Assembly (NCBI GenBank): GCA_903844785.1 | Contig: CAIMVB010000192.1 | Location: forward strand, 1 to 6,608 | Length of the DNA stretch: 6,608 nt | Source of the DNA: an uncultured Rhodospirillales bacterium | Lineage (GTDB): Bacteria > Pseudomonadota > Alphaproteobacteria > Acetobacterales > Acetobacteraceae | Reading direction: 5' to 3' | Part shown: positions 1 through 6,378 of the stretch, one piece after another | Position numbering within the stretch: position 1 is the stretch's first letter | How the letters are laid out: the number at the start of each line of letters is the position of its first letter | Position numbers and translations under genes: made by a program | Notes under the pieces: generated by a model | What the model saw: only the letters and a program-made list of their open reading frames with translations | Database searches by the model: none | What the model was told of the DNA's origin: nothing

Positions 1-63
1 CGCCGGAAGCGTCACGGAATAGGCGCGCTTCAAGCCTTCATGCGCGAGCTCATTAACCTGCAT
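1..63 (-). CDS. tig: Trigger factor, N-terminal fragment (partial at left edge)
   Basis: Trigger factor is the ribosome-bound chaperone and peptidyl-prolyl isomerase that meets nascent chains at the exit tunnel. Only the first 21 residues are inside the window, reading MQVNELAHEGLKRAYSVTLP followed by A. The pattern MQV-x-E-x3-EGLKR-x3-V-x(2)P matches the start of the ribosome-binding domain of proteobacterial trigger factors, which usually begin MQVTE with EGLKR about ten residues in. I chose the ATG at 63 because family members start with MQV. An in-frame ATG at 78 would add MDDPP, and neither start has a clear Shine-Dalgarno sequence. The gene follows tRNA-Leu on the same strand with a 52-bp gap. 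The identification rests on a short but characteristic stretch; the ribosome-docking motif and later domains lie outside the window. Confidence 0.82.
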   Translation of the reverse strand, partial: MQVNELAHEGLKRAYSVTLPA

Positions 64-90
64 CGGAGGATCGTCCATCCCAAGCTAGAG

Positions 91-118
91 AAACAAAAGG
101 CCACGGCGGCACCGGTGG
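91..118 (-). terminator. Possible intrinsic terminator after tRNA-Leu
   Basis: Reading the minus strand, the tRNA 3' CCA runs into CCACCGG-TGCCG-CCGTGG. This can form a stem of about six base pairs with one bulged C, followed by CCTTTTGTTT. The T-tract is short and interrupted and the stem uses the CCA end of the mature tRNA, so it may equally be a processing region. It would separate tRNA-Leu transcription from tig if real. Confidence 0.3.
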
Positions 119-200
119 TGCGGGCGAAGGGACTCGAACCCCCAAGGCTTGCGCCACCGGAACCTAAATCCGGCGTGTCTACCAATTCCACCACGCCCGC
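116..200 (-). tRNA. tRNA-Leu, anticodon UAG
   Basis: This is a complete 85-nt leucine tRNA including an encoded CCA end, and it decodes CUA and probably other CUN codons. On the minus strand the acceptor arms are GCGGGCG (200-194) and CGCCCGC (126-120), with discriminator A and then CCA at 118-116. The anticodon arm is CCGGA-TTTAGGT-TCCGG, which puts TAG at positions 34-36. The long variable arm GGCGCAAGCC marks a class II tRNA, and the T-loop is GGTTCGAGTCC. The D-arm contains GGTGGAATTGGTAGAC, typical of bacterial tRNA-Leu. It sits between the transketolase-like gene and tig, all on the same strand. No integrase or repeated 3' tRNA end is visible nearby, so there is no sign that it serves as an integration site. 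Confidence 0.97.
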
Positions 201-233
201 GCCGAACGGCGCCGCGCCGCGGTCGGAGGCAGG

Positions 234-262
234 GCTTTAGCCCATGCCTTTGCGCTTTCCAA
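234..262 (-). promoter_or_regulatory. Candidate sigma-70-type promoter for tRNA-Leu
   Basis: On the minus strand, TTGGAA (262-257) and TAAAGC (239-234) are separated by exactly 17 bp. They match four and three of six consensus bases respectively. Transcription would start near 227, giving a GC-rich leader of about 27 nt before the tRNA 5' end at 200. A GC-rich stretch after the -10 box is usual in stable RNA promoters. The gap between the transketolase-like stop codon (285) and the tRNA is otherwise empty, apart from a short GGGC-TTTA-GCCC palindrome at 232-243 with no T-tract. Confidence 0.33.
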
Positions 263-284
263 GTGAGGTTGTTTCAAAATGACT

Positions 285-2669
285 TCAAGACACCAATGCC
301 TGGGCGCAAGCATCCAGAATGGAGGCCTCATCCAGCCCATATTCCCGGTAAAGATCAGGAATATCCCCGGCCTGGCCGAAGCGGTCCACGCCAAGCGGCA
401 CGACCTTCTGCCCCCGGACGGACCCAAGCCACCCATGCGCCGCAGGGTGGCCATCCAGCACCGTCACCATGGTGGCGCCAGGGGCAAGCGGTGCCAGCAG
501 GGTTTCAATCCAGCTTGGCGCGCCAAACCCTGCCCGCGCCTTGCGCCGTGCGGCCAGCCAATCACTATGCAGTTTATCGGGGCTGGTAATGGCCAATAGC
601 CCCGCTTCGGGGATGTCTTCCTTCAGCGTTTCAAAGGCAGCGAAGGCTTCGGGCGCCAAAGCACCCTGATAGGCCAGGGCAAAGCTTGCCCCCGGTGCGG
701 GGGGCACCACCCAATGGGCGCCAGCGATCACGGCCGCCGGATCAAGGTTGCGTTCGGGCTGTTCCAGCCCACGCGTCGAAAGCCGCAGCCAGACCGCAGA
801 GCCATCAGGCTGCTGCATGTGGTGGAAAGCATGGCGCAGCAGAATGGCCAATTCATCCGCATGGGCGGGTTCGTAGGAAACCAGCCGATCCTGCGCCATG
901 CCAAGCAAGGGCGTATTGACGCTTTGGTGCTGGCCGCCTTCGGGTGCCAATGTCAGACCGGAAGGTGTTGAAACTAAAAGAAACCTCGCATCCTGGTAGC
1001 AGGCGTAAATCAATGCATCCAGGCCGCGATTGACGAAGGGATCATAGACTGTCCCCACCGGTAAAAGCCTGGCACCATAAAGCCGATCCGCCAGCCCCAG
1101 CCCCGCCAGCATCAGGAACAGATTCTGTTCCGCAATGCCCAATTCCACATGCTGGCCTTCCGGCGACATGCCCCAGCGCTGGGCCGAGGCCAACTTGGCA
1201 TCGCGGAACACGTCATTCTTCTTGTGGCGGTCGAAAATGCCCCGCCGATTCACCCAGGGCCCCAGATTCGTGGAGACCGTCACATCTGGGCTGGTGGTCA
1301 CAATGCGTTTAGCGAGTTCAGCATTCTCCCCCTGCCCGCGGCCGATCTCGGCCAAAATCTCGCCAAAGGCGGCCTGGGTGGAATGCTTGCGCCCTGCTGG
1401 CACGCGCGGCGCGGCGAAGCGTTCCGGCACGTGAATAACCGGGGATTGCAGCGCACGGCCCTCAGGGGAAAGCAGCTTGGCGAAATCAATGCCGGCCAGG
1501 AATTCGCGCACTTCTTCTTCGGGCACTTCAAGCCCTTCGAATTCATCCCATTCATGGCCGGGGCGGATGCGCATGGCGGCGCGGAAGCCTTCCATCTGCT
1601 CCTTCGTCATCAGCCCAGCGTGATTGTCCTTATGCCCAGCGAAAGGCAGCCCCATGCCCTTGATGGTATAGGCGATGAAGCAGGTGGGTTGATCGCCCGC
1701 AGCATCCTGGGCGCGGAAGGCTTCGGTCAGGGTTTCAATGTCATGCCCGCCGAGATTGTTCATCAAGGCGGAAAGCTCATCATCCGATAGTGGATCAATA
1801 ATGGCGCGAATGCCGGCAACGCGGCCAAGGTCAGCCAGGATCGCGGCGCGCCAGGCGGCACCGCCCTGGAAGGTCAGTGCGGCGTAGAGGCTATTCGGGC
1901 AATCATCAATCCAGCGGCGCAGTTGATCGCCATCAGGCCGGGCGAAAGCCGCTTCCAACTTGCGGCCGTATTTGAGCGTGACAACATTCCAGCCCATATC
2001 GCGGAACAGGCCCTCGATTCGGCCAAACAGCCTGTCCGGCACTACGGAATCGAGCGATTGGCGATTGTAATCCACCACCCACCAGACATTGCGGATATCG
2101 TGTTTCCAGCCTTCCAGCAGGGCTTCGTAGATATTGCCCTCATCCAATTCGGCATCGCCCACCACGGCCACATGCCGGCCTGGCAGAATACCCTCAGGCG
2201 CCATCCGGTGCAGATGCACGTAATCCTGCACAAGCGAACCGAATGACGCGAGTGCGACACCAAGCCCAACCGAACCAGTTGAGAAATCAACCTCAGACCC
2301 ATCCTTCACGCGGGATGGATAAGGTTGAATGCCGCCGAATTGGCGCAGCGTTTCAAGCTTTTCCCGCTGCTGGCGCCCCAGCAGGTAATTGATGGCGTGG
2401 AATACCGGCCCCGCATGCGGCTTTACCGCCACGCGATCGGCAGGCTTCAAAATATCGAAGTAAAGCGCGGTCAGGATGGAAATACAGGAAGCGCAAGATG
2501 CCTGATGCCCGCCTACTTTCAGCCCATCGCGATTGGGGCGGATGTGATTGGCGTGATGAATCATCCAGGAGGAAAGCCAAAGCAGCTTTTTCTCTAGCGC
2601 ATGGAGCATTTCCGTCCGCCGGGCGCTGCCCGGCATATGGCGGGCCTTGCCCTTGCCTTGCATTGTCAT
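285..2669 (-). CDS. Single-chain transketolase-like / AceE-type pyruvate dehydrogenase E1-like ThDP enzyme
   Basis: This 794-residue protein is a thiamine-diphosphate enzyme of the transketolase superfamily, closest in layout to homodimeric pyruvate dehydrogenase E1 (AceE), with all three domains in one chain. Visible motifs are GGHQAS (53-58), KPHAGP (83-88), STGSVGLG (130-137), the ThDP/Mg motif GDAELDE (171-177) with its distal Asn in DYN (200-202), STNLGPWVNRRGIF near 467-480, GIAEQN with the probable catalytic Glu at 514, EGGQHQSVNTP (577-587), and a C-terminal domain ending GVDRFGQAGDIPDLYREYG. AceE has equivalents of most of these (GGHMAS, GDGEMDE, GINEAG, LQHEDGHS, a VPLGTDGFG-like segment). 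E. coli AceE is about 886 residues; much of the shortfall is the N-terminal E2-binding region. I chose ATG 2669 because GGGGGAA ends 6 nt upstream; an upstream TTG at 2732 is in frame but lacks such support. No E2 or E3 gene is nearby. It lies 64 bp after malonyl-CoA decarboxylase. The fold assignment is secure; the substrate is not. Confidence 0.9.
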   Translation of the reverse strand: MTMQGKGKARHMPGSARRTEMLHALEKKLLWLSSWMIHHANHIRPNRDGLKVGGHQASCASCISILTALYFDILKPADRVAVKPHAGPVFHAINYLLGRQQREKLETLRQFGGIQPYPSRVKDGSEVDFSTGSVGLGVALASFGSLVQDYVHLHRMAPEGILPGRHVAVVGDAELDEGNIYEALLEGWKHDIRNVWWVVDYNRQSLDSVVPDRLFGRIEGLFRDMGWNVVTLKYGRKLEAAFARPDGDQLRRWIDDCPNSLYAALTFQGGAAWRAAILADLGRVAGIRAIIDPLSDDELSALMNNLGGHDIETLTEAFRAQDAAGDQPTCFIAYTIKGMGLPFAGHKDNHAGLMTKEQMEGFRAAMRIRPGHEWDEFEGLEVPEEEVREFLAGIDFAKLLSPEGRALQSPVIHVPERFAAPRVPAGRKHSTQAAFGEILAEIGRGQGENAELAKRIVTTSPDVTVSTNLGPWVNRRGIFDRHKKNDVFRDAKLASAQRWGMSPEGQHVELGIAEQNLFLMLAGLGLADRLYGARLLPVGTVYDPFVNRGLDALIYACYQDARFLLVSTPSGLTLAPEGGQHQSVNTPLLGMAQDRLVSYEPAHADELAILLRHAFHHMQQPDGSAVWLRLSTRGLEQPERNLDPAAVIAGAHWVVPPAPGASFALAYQGALAPEAFAAFETLKEDIPEAGLLAITSPDKLHSDWLAARRKARAGFGAPSWIETLLAPLAPGATMVTVLDGHPAAHGWLGSVRGQKVVPLGVDRFGQAGDIPDLYREYGLDEASILDACAQALVS

Positions 2670-2675
2670 GATCCA

Positions 2676-2682
2676 TTCCCCC
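2676..2682 (-). promoter_or_regulatory. Shine-Dalgarno site deciding the transketolase-like start
   Basis: GGGGGAA lies 6 nt before the ATG at 2669 on the minus strand. It supports that ATG over the in-frame TTG at 2732, which sits one base after the stop codon of the preceding gene. A second ATG at 2663 is two codons downstream and could also be used. Confidence 0.6.
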
Positions 2683-2733
2683 GACAACCAGCCCGCAATA
2701 TGGCGGTTTGCCGGCGCCGAAGGAAGGGGCAAA

Positions 2734-4122
2734 TCAGGCGCGGATCAACCGCTTGAGCCCGCCAGAGGCAGCACGCTGGCCATCCCCAACATAGGCTTCG
2801 TGATTATTCTCAATGCTGGCCGGGTCATAGAGATAATTAACCATCAGGCCGCAGGATTGGCGAAGACCATTCTCCGAGACATCAGCGCGCCAATTCAGCC
2901 TTTCAACGCGCGCGCCATTGGAAAGATGGAAATGGGCCACGGGATCCAGCGTGCGCCCTGCCCGGCCCTGCGGCGATTCCTGCAGCAGGTAGCGCGCGCC
3001 AAGCCTGATGAGCATGGGCGCCAAGGCACGGGAAAGCGCTTCCTGCCGGAGCCAGGCGCGGTCCGCGAGCAGCCGGGCGAAGTCTGGCGCCACGCCGCCA
3101 TTGGCCGTGGCCAGGGCGGCTTCTTCCTCAGTGGTCAGCAGAATGCCGCCAGCGCCAAGTGTCTTTCCCAGCCAGGCACGAAACCCCGGCATGGGCGAGA
3201 GGGTGCAAAAGGTTTTCAGCTTCGGGAATTCGGCGGCCAGCAATTCCACCACGCGCTTGATCAGGAAATTGCCAAAGGAAATGCCGTCCAATCCCCGCTG
3301 GCAGTTATTGATGGAATAGAATACGGCCGTATCCGCCTGCCCCGCATCCAAGACCGGCGCTTTTTCATCCAGCAGTTTTTGCACGCTTGCTGCCATGCCG
3401 CGTTCAAGGGCAACTTCAACGAAGATCAATGGCTCATCAGGCATGCGCGGATGAAAAAACGCGTAGCATCGCCTGTCTGAATCAAGCCGATTGCGCAAAT
3501 CACGCCAGGTACGGATGCGATGCACGGCTTCATATTGCACCAGCTTTTCCAGCAAAGCGGCTGGCGATTTCCAATCAATCGCGCGCAATTCCAGAAAGCC
3601 AACATCAAACCAGGAACCCAGCAAGCCTTTCAGGTCTGTCTCCAGCGCCTGCAAAAGCGGTTCATCATCCTTAAGGCGCAGCAAATCCGCGCGCATCATC
3701 ACCAGGAATTTCACGCCATCCGGAATGGCGCCAAAGGCTGTGAGCAGGCGAAGCCGAGGTGGTTCCAGCGCTCGGCGCAAGCCTGCAAGCGCAATGGCGC
3801 GCAATGCGGCATCCGGCGCGGCGCTGAGCTTTTCAATGGCGCGCGTTACCGCCAAGGCATCGGAATCAAACGCAGCGAGGGCGCGCAGAAAACCAAGCTT
3901 GCCCGCTTCATCAAGGCCACGATAACGCTCAGCCAGGGCAGCCGCGCGTTTGCGCGCGGAAACCTCTCCCCCGCGGGCTTGCAGGCATTCGCGGAATTCC
4001 TCAGCAAAATCACTGAAGGCAGCGGGGCTGCGCTGCACTGCCCCCGCAAGGTCACGCCAGAAGGACGCAACGCGCCGCATGGCGCGATCCATCAGCCCGG
4101 CTTCGATGGCGATATCGGACAT
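2734..4122 (-). CDS. Malonyl-CoA decarboxylase (MatA/MCD family)
   Basis: This 462-residue enzyme converts malonyl-CoA to acetyl-CoA and CO2, in bacteria usually for malonate use or to lower malonyl-CoA, and is probably cytosolic. The N-terminal half is helical (about 1-170), as in the family's oligomerisation domain. The C-terminal half is the GNAT-like catalytic domain. It shows HPRMPDEPLIFVEVAL (about 224-239), FYSIN...GLDGISFGNFLIKRVV (268-292), TLSPMPGF with Ser309, and FHLSNGARVERLNWRADVS with His399, followed by SCGLMVNYLY. Ser309 and His399 align with the serine and histidine proposed as catalytic in human MCD (S329 and H423, from memory). Length fits bacterial MatA proteins. I chose ATG 4122 because the product begins MSDIAIEAGL and AGGGA lies 10 nt upstream; an in-frame TTG at 4176 is unsupported. 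It ends 64 bp before the AceE-like gene and starts 90 bp after nnr. No matB or matC gene is present, so I leave the symbol empty. Confidence 0.93.
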   Translation of the reverse strand: MSDIAIEAGLMDRAMRRVASFWRDLAGAVQRSPAAFSDFAEEFRECLQARGGEVSARKRAAALAERYRGLDEAGKLGFLRALAAFDSDALAVTRAIEKLSAAPDAALRAIALAGLRRALEPPRLRLLTAFGAIPDGVKFLVMMRADLLRLKDDEPLLQALETDLKGLLGSWFDVGFLELRAIDWKSPAALLEKLVQYEAVHRIRTWRDLRNRLDSDRRCYAFFHPRMPDEPLIFVEVALERGMAASVQKLLDEKAPVLDAGQADTAVFYSINNCQRGLDGISFGNFLIKRVVELLAAEFPKLKTFCTLSPMPGFRAWLGKTLGAGGILLTTEEEAALATANGGVAPDFARLLADRAWLRQEALSRALAPMLIRLGARYLLQESPQGRAGRTLDPVAHFHLSNGARVERLNWRADVSENGLRQSCGLMVNYLYDPASIENNHEAYVGDGQRAASGGLKRLIRA

Positions 4123-4132
4123 GGTGTACCGA

Positions 4133-4190
4133 TCCCTTTTTTTAGGGAGGCTATCGAAACAAGAGTTAACAAACAAAGGAAATATGCGTT
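4133..4190 (-). promoter_or_regulatory. AT-rich leader/promoter region of malonyl-CoA decarboxylase with a hairpin over the ribosome site
   Basis: The nnr-decarboxylase gap is noticeably AT-rich for this genome. In the minus-strand transcript, TCCCT (4148-4144), AAAAAA (4143-4138) and AGGGA (4137-4133) form a perfect 5-bp stem with a 6-nt loop. The AGGGA arm is the best Shine-Dalgarno match for the ATG at 4122. A weak promoter-like pair, TTGTTT (4176-4171) and TAGCCT (4153-4148) with 17-bp spacing, precedes it; each matches about three of six consensus bases. AAACAA also occurs twice 14 bp apart on the plus strand (4157 and 4171). The hairpin is plain in the sequence; its regulatory effect and the promoter are inference. 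Confidence 0.3.
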
Positions 4191-4212
4191 GCTGACGCGG
4201 GCGTGATCGCGT

Positions 4213-5643
4213 TCAGCCAGCAAGGCGCTGCCGCGCTTCAGCCATCAGCGGCGGTAAATCTTCGGCGATGAGCCCAGCGGGACCAGCGGCAGCACCGGCG
4301 CCGTGCAACCAAACCGCCGCAGCGGCGGCTTCAAAGGGCGCCATGCCCTGCGTGAGTAATGCGGCGATGGCGCCGGCCAGCACATCGCCTGTGCCGGCGC
4401 TGGCAAGTGATGGCGGCGCATTATCATTGATGATCACGCGGCCATTAGGGGCGGCGATAATGCTATCTGGCCCTTTCAGCACCACCACCGCGCCAAGCCG
4501 CGCGGCGGCGGCGCGCGTGGCGGCCAGACGATCCGCGCCGAGCGCGCCGAATAGACGGATGAATTCACCGATATGGGGCGTGATCACCGCTACGCCGCGC
4601 AGCAAATCAGGCGCGCCGGCAGCGGCCGAGAGTGCCCCGGCATCCGCCACCAGGGCTTTGCCGGCGGCGATGATTTTATGCATGGCGCTACGCGTTGCCT
4701 CATGCGGCAAAAGCCCAGGCCCGGCGAGCCACACCTTGCGCCGCGCATCGGCCAGCAGCGCTTCCAGCGTTGCATCGCTGACCAATTGGCCGGGCGCATC
4801 AGCGCGCAGAAGTGTGGCAAGGTCTGGGTTTTCGGCATGGAGTGTAACCAGCCCCGCGCCGAGCCGTCGCGCTGCCATCGCTGCCAGCCGCGCCGCGCCG
4901 GGCATGGTGGCACCGGCCAGAATGCTCAAATGCCCGCGCGTGTATTTATGGGCGCTCGCCTCCAGCCCTGGCAGGCGCCACAGCGAGGGATGGTTGCGCC
5001 AGCAGCGCGGTGTGATTTCCTGCAAAACGGCCTCCGGCAGGCCGATATCGGCAAGCAGTGTCTCGCCGCAAAGCGTCCGGCCGGGCAGCAGCAGATGGCC
5101 GGGCTTGAGGCGGAAGAAGCTGATGGTGAGCGCAGCCTGGGGTGCGAAGCCCAAAACCTGACCCGTGGCGCCATCCAGCCCCGATGGCACATCCACCGCG
5201 ACCAAGGGGGCGCGGACGGCTTGCAGCAGGTGGATCACCTCGGGCGTCAGCGGGCGCGTCAGGCCAGCGCCAAAGAGTGCATCCACAATAAGCCCGGCGC
5301 GGGCGATTTCGTGTTCAGAAAACGGCACTATCAGGCCGCGCCAGCGTGCCGCTGCGGCTGCTGCGGCACTGCCTGGGCTGGGCGGCGCCATGGGGGCAAC
5401 GGCCACCGGCCAGCCCGCCTGTTCCAAATGGCGCGCGGCGACATAGCCATCGCCGCCGTTATTGCCCGGGCCCGCCAGCACCAAGACCCGGCATGGGCGA
5501 AACCTGGTCTGGATCGCACGCGCCACCGCCCTGCCGGCCGCTTCCATCAGACCTTCAACGGCGAAACCCCGCTGAAGGGCCAGCGCATCAGCGCGCGCCA
5601 TCTCGGCGGGGGTCAGCAAATCGGTCGGGTAAGGGCGCGGCAT
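4213..5643 (-). CDS. nnr: Bifunctional NAD(P)H-hydrate repair enzyme (epimerase plus ADP/ATP-dependent dehydratase)
   Basis: This 476-residue YjeF-type fusion repairs damaged NAD(P)H. The N-terminal NnrE domain (about 1-215) epimerises R- and S-NAD(P)HX. The C-terminal NnrD domain (about 225-476) dehydrates S-NAD(P)HX using ADP or ATP. NnrE shows GPGNNGGDG (58-66), VDALFGAGL (120-128) and AVDVPSGLDGATG (149-161). NnrD shows HKYTRGHLSILAGA (232-245) with the following helix rich in small residues, GPG (308-310), ITPHIGE (354-360), VLKGPDSII and AGTGDVLAG (416-424), in which Asp420 is the expected catalytic base. Full length and order match the standard fusion. Departures from the usual motifs are DAGAL (334-338) where DADAL is common, and TPHIGE for TPHPGE. 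The ATG at 5643 gives the canonical start of this fusion but has only a weak AAGAAAG upstream. It heads the leftward gene series and diverges from the ParA-like gene. Confidence 0.96.
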   Translation of the reverse strand: MPRPYPTDLLTPAEMARADALALQRGFAVEGLMEAAGRAVARAIQTRFRPCRVLVLAGPGNNGGDGYVAARHLEQAGWPVAVAPMAPPSPGSAAAAAAARWRGLIVPFSEHEIARAGLIVDALFGAGLTRPLTPEVIHLLQAVRAPLVAVDVPSGLDGATGQVLGFAPQAALTISFFRLKPGHLLLPGRTLCGETLLADIGLPEAVLQEITPRCWRNHPSLWRLPGLEASAHKYTRGHLSILAGATMPGAARLAAMAARRLGAGLVTLHAENPDLATLLRADAPGQLVSDATLEALLADARRKVWLAGPGLLPHEATRSAMHKIIAAGKALVADAGALSAAAGAPDLLRGVAVITPHIGEFIRLFGALGADRLAATRAAAARLGAVVVLKGPDSIIAAPNGRVIINDNAPPSLASAGTGDVLAGAIAALLTQGMAPFEAAAAAVWLHGAGAAAGPAGLIAEDLPPLMAEARQRLAG

Positions 5644-5650
5644 GGGCTTT

Positions 5651-5656
5651 CTTATA
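5651..5656 (-). promoter_or_regulatory. Candidate -10 box of nnr, placed for a leaderless transcript
   Basis: TATAAG on the minus strand ends 7 nt before the nnr ATG (5643). If it is the -10 hexamer, transcription would begin at or next to the start codon. No good -35 hexamer is seen 17 bp upstream. The same bases could instead just contribute to the weak AAGAAAG ribosome site. Confidence 0.25.
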
Positions 5657-5708
5657 GCGCATCAGGAAATTGCGGGCATGGGCTGGATCAAGCGGCGCGC
5701 CAAGCTGC

Positions 5709-5714
5709 TATAGG
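5709..5714 (+). promoter_or_regulatory. Candidate -10 box for the ParA-like/CopD-like pair
   Basis: TATAGG (5709-5714) is the most -10-like hexamer in the 96-bp divergent gap on the plus strand. It would place a transcription start near 5721 and give a leader of about 20 nt before the ATG at 5740. No convincing -35 box is visible upstream, so this is only a candidate. Confidence 0.22.
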
Positions 5715-5739
5715 ATTTCAAAGGGCATTGGAGTCGTGC

Positions 5740-6378
5740 ATGGCCTTCGTGATCGCCATCGCCCAGCGCAAGGGCGGCGCCGGCAAATCCACTGTGGCGG
5801 CCAATTTGGCCACTGCTTTGGCGGAATCGGGCCATCGCGTCGGGCTGCTGGATATAGACCCGCAACGCAGCCTGGCGCGCTGGGACCAGCAGCGCGGCGA
5901 GAGCAAAAAAGCGCGTGCGCTGCATTTTGAGGCCCCGACCGGCTGGCGCCTGCCCGCGACTTTGGAAAGGCTGAAGCGGGAGCAGGATTTTCTGCTGCTT
6001 GATACCGCGCCGCATGATGATACGGATGCGCGCCTTGCCATTCGCGGTGCTGATCTGGTGCTGGTGCCCTTGCAGCCATCTGCCGCTGATCTGTGGTCCA
6101 TGGATGCCACGCTTGATTTGGCAAAGCAGGAAAGGCGGCCCGTTAGGCTGCTGCTGAACCGCGTGCCGGCGGCGGGCAAATTGCGCGAAGAAATCGAAGG
6201 GCAATTGCGGGACCGCCGCCTGCCCGTATTGGATGCGGTGCTGGGCAATCGCACCGCTTATGCCCAAGCCTTCATGGCCGGCCTGGGTGTGGTGGAAGCC
6301 GCACCCCGCGGCCCCGCCGCAGTGGAAGCGCGCGCGCTGGCGGCAGCCTTGCAGGCGTTGCGCAAGAAAGGAATTTGA
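5740..6378 (+). CDS. Small ParA/MinD-type P-loop ATPase
   Basis: This 212-residue ATPase belongs to the ParA/MinD/Soj group, whose members dimerise with ATP and position DNA, protein clusters or membrane complexes. The deviant Walker A motif KGGAGKST is at 11-18, with signature Lys11 and P-loop Lys16. The Walker A' strand LLDIDPQ (36-42) carries Asp38 and Asp40. The Walker B-like strand FLLLDTAPH (84-92) carries Asp88. LVLVPLQPSAADL (106-118) and LLLNRVP (137-143) are typical later strands. It has no N-terminal DNA-binding extension, so in size and style it resembles ParF and VirC1 rather than large plasmid ParA proteins. GGAG at 5730-5733 lies 6 nt before the ATG. No ParB gene or repeated centromere-like site is visible, and cargo is unknown. 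The stop codon overlaps the next start by one base, which implies coupled translation. An open frame continues far upstream of 5740, but that part is antisense to nnr and not coding. Confidence 0.93.
   Translation: MAFVIAIAQRKGGAGKSTVAANLATALAESGHRVGLLDIDPQRSLARWDQQRGESKKARALHFEAPTGWRLPATLERLKREQDFLLLDTAPHDDTDARLAIRGADLVLVPLQPSAADLWSMDATLDLAKQERRPVRLLLNRVPAAGKLREEIEGQLRDRRLPVLDAVLGNRTAYAQAFMAGLGVVEAAPRGPAAVEARALAAALQALRKKGI

Noticed and set aside
116..200. tRNA-Leu as an attachment site for an integrated element
   Set aside because: No integrase, no duplicated 3' tRNA fragment and no composition change were seen on either side; the flanking genes look like core genome.
232..243. GGGC-TTTA-GCCC palindrome as a terminator for the transketolase-like gene
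   Set aside because: The stem is only 4-5 bp and no T-tract follows on either strand; it also overlaps the candidate tRNA promoter -10 box.
1149..1790. 213-residue plus-strand open frame inside the transketolase-like gene
   Set aside because: It is antisense to a gene with clear conserved motifs, has atypical composition and no supporting ribosome site.
2670..2732. Upstream TTG start extending the transketolase-like protein by 21 residues
   Set aside because: The added residues look like translated spacer, and the strong GGGGGAA ribosome site lies just before the ATG at 2669.
4123..4176. Upstream TTG start extending malonyl-CoA decarboxylase by 18 residues
   Set aside because: The extension covers the AT-rich leader and its hairpin, is not decarboxylase-like, and the ATG at 4122 has a plausible ribosome site.
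4573..5739. Long plus-strand open frame that would extend the ParA-like protein to 601 residues
   Set aside because: The upstream part is antisense to the well-supported nnr gene and has low-complexity, arginine- and glutamine-rich content with no recognisable domain. The ATPase fold begins at MAFVIAIAQRKGG (5740), which has a good ribosome site.
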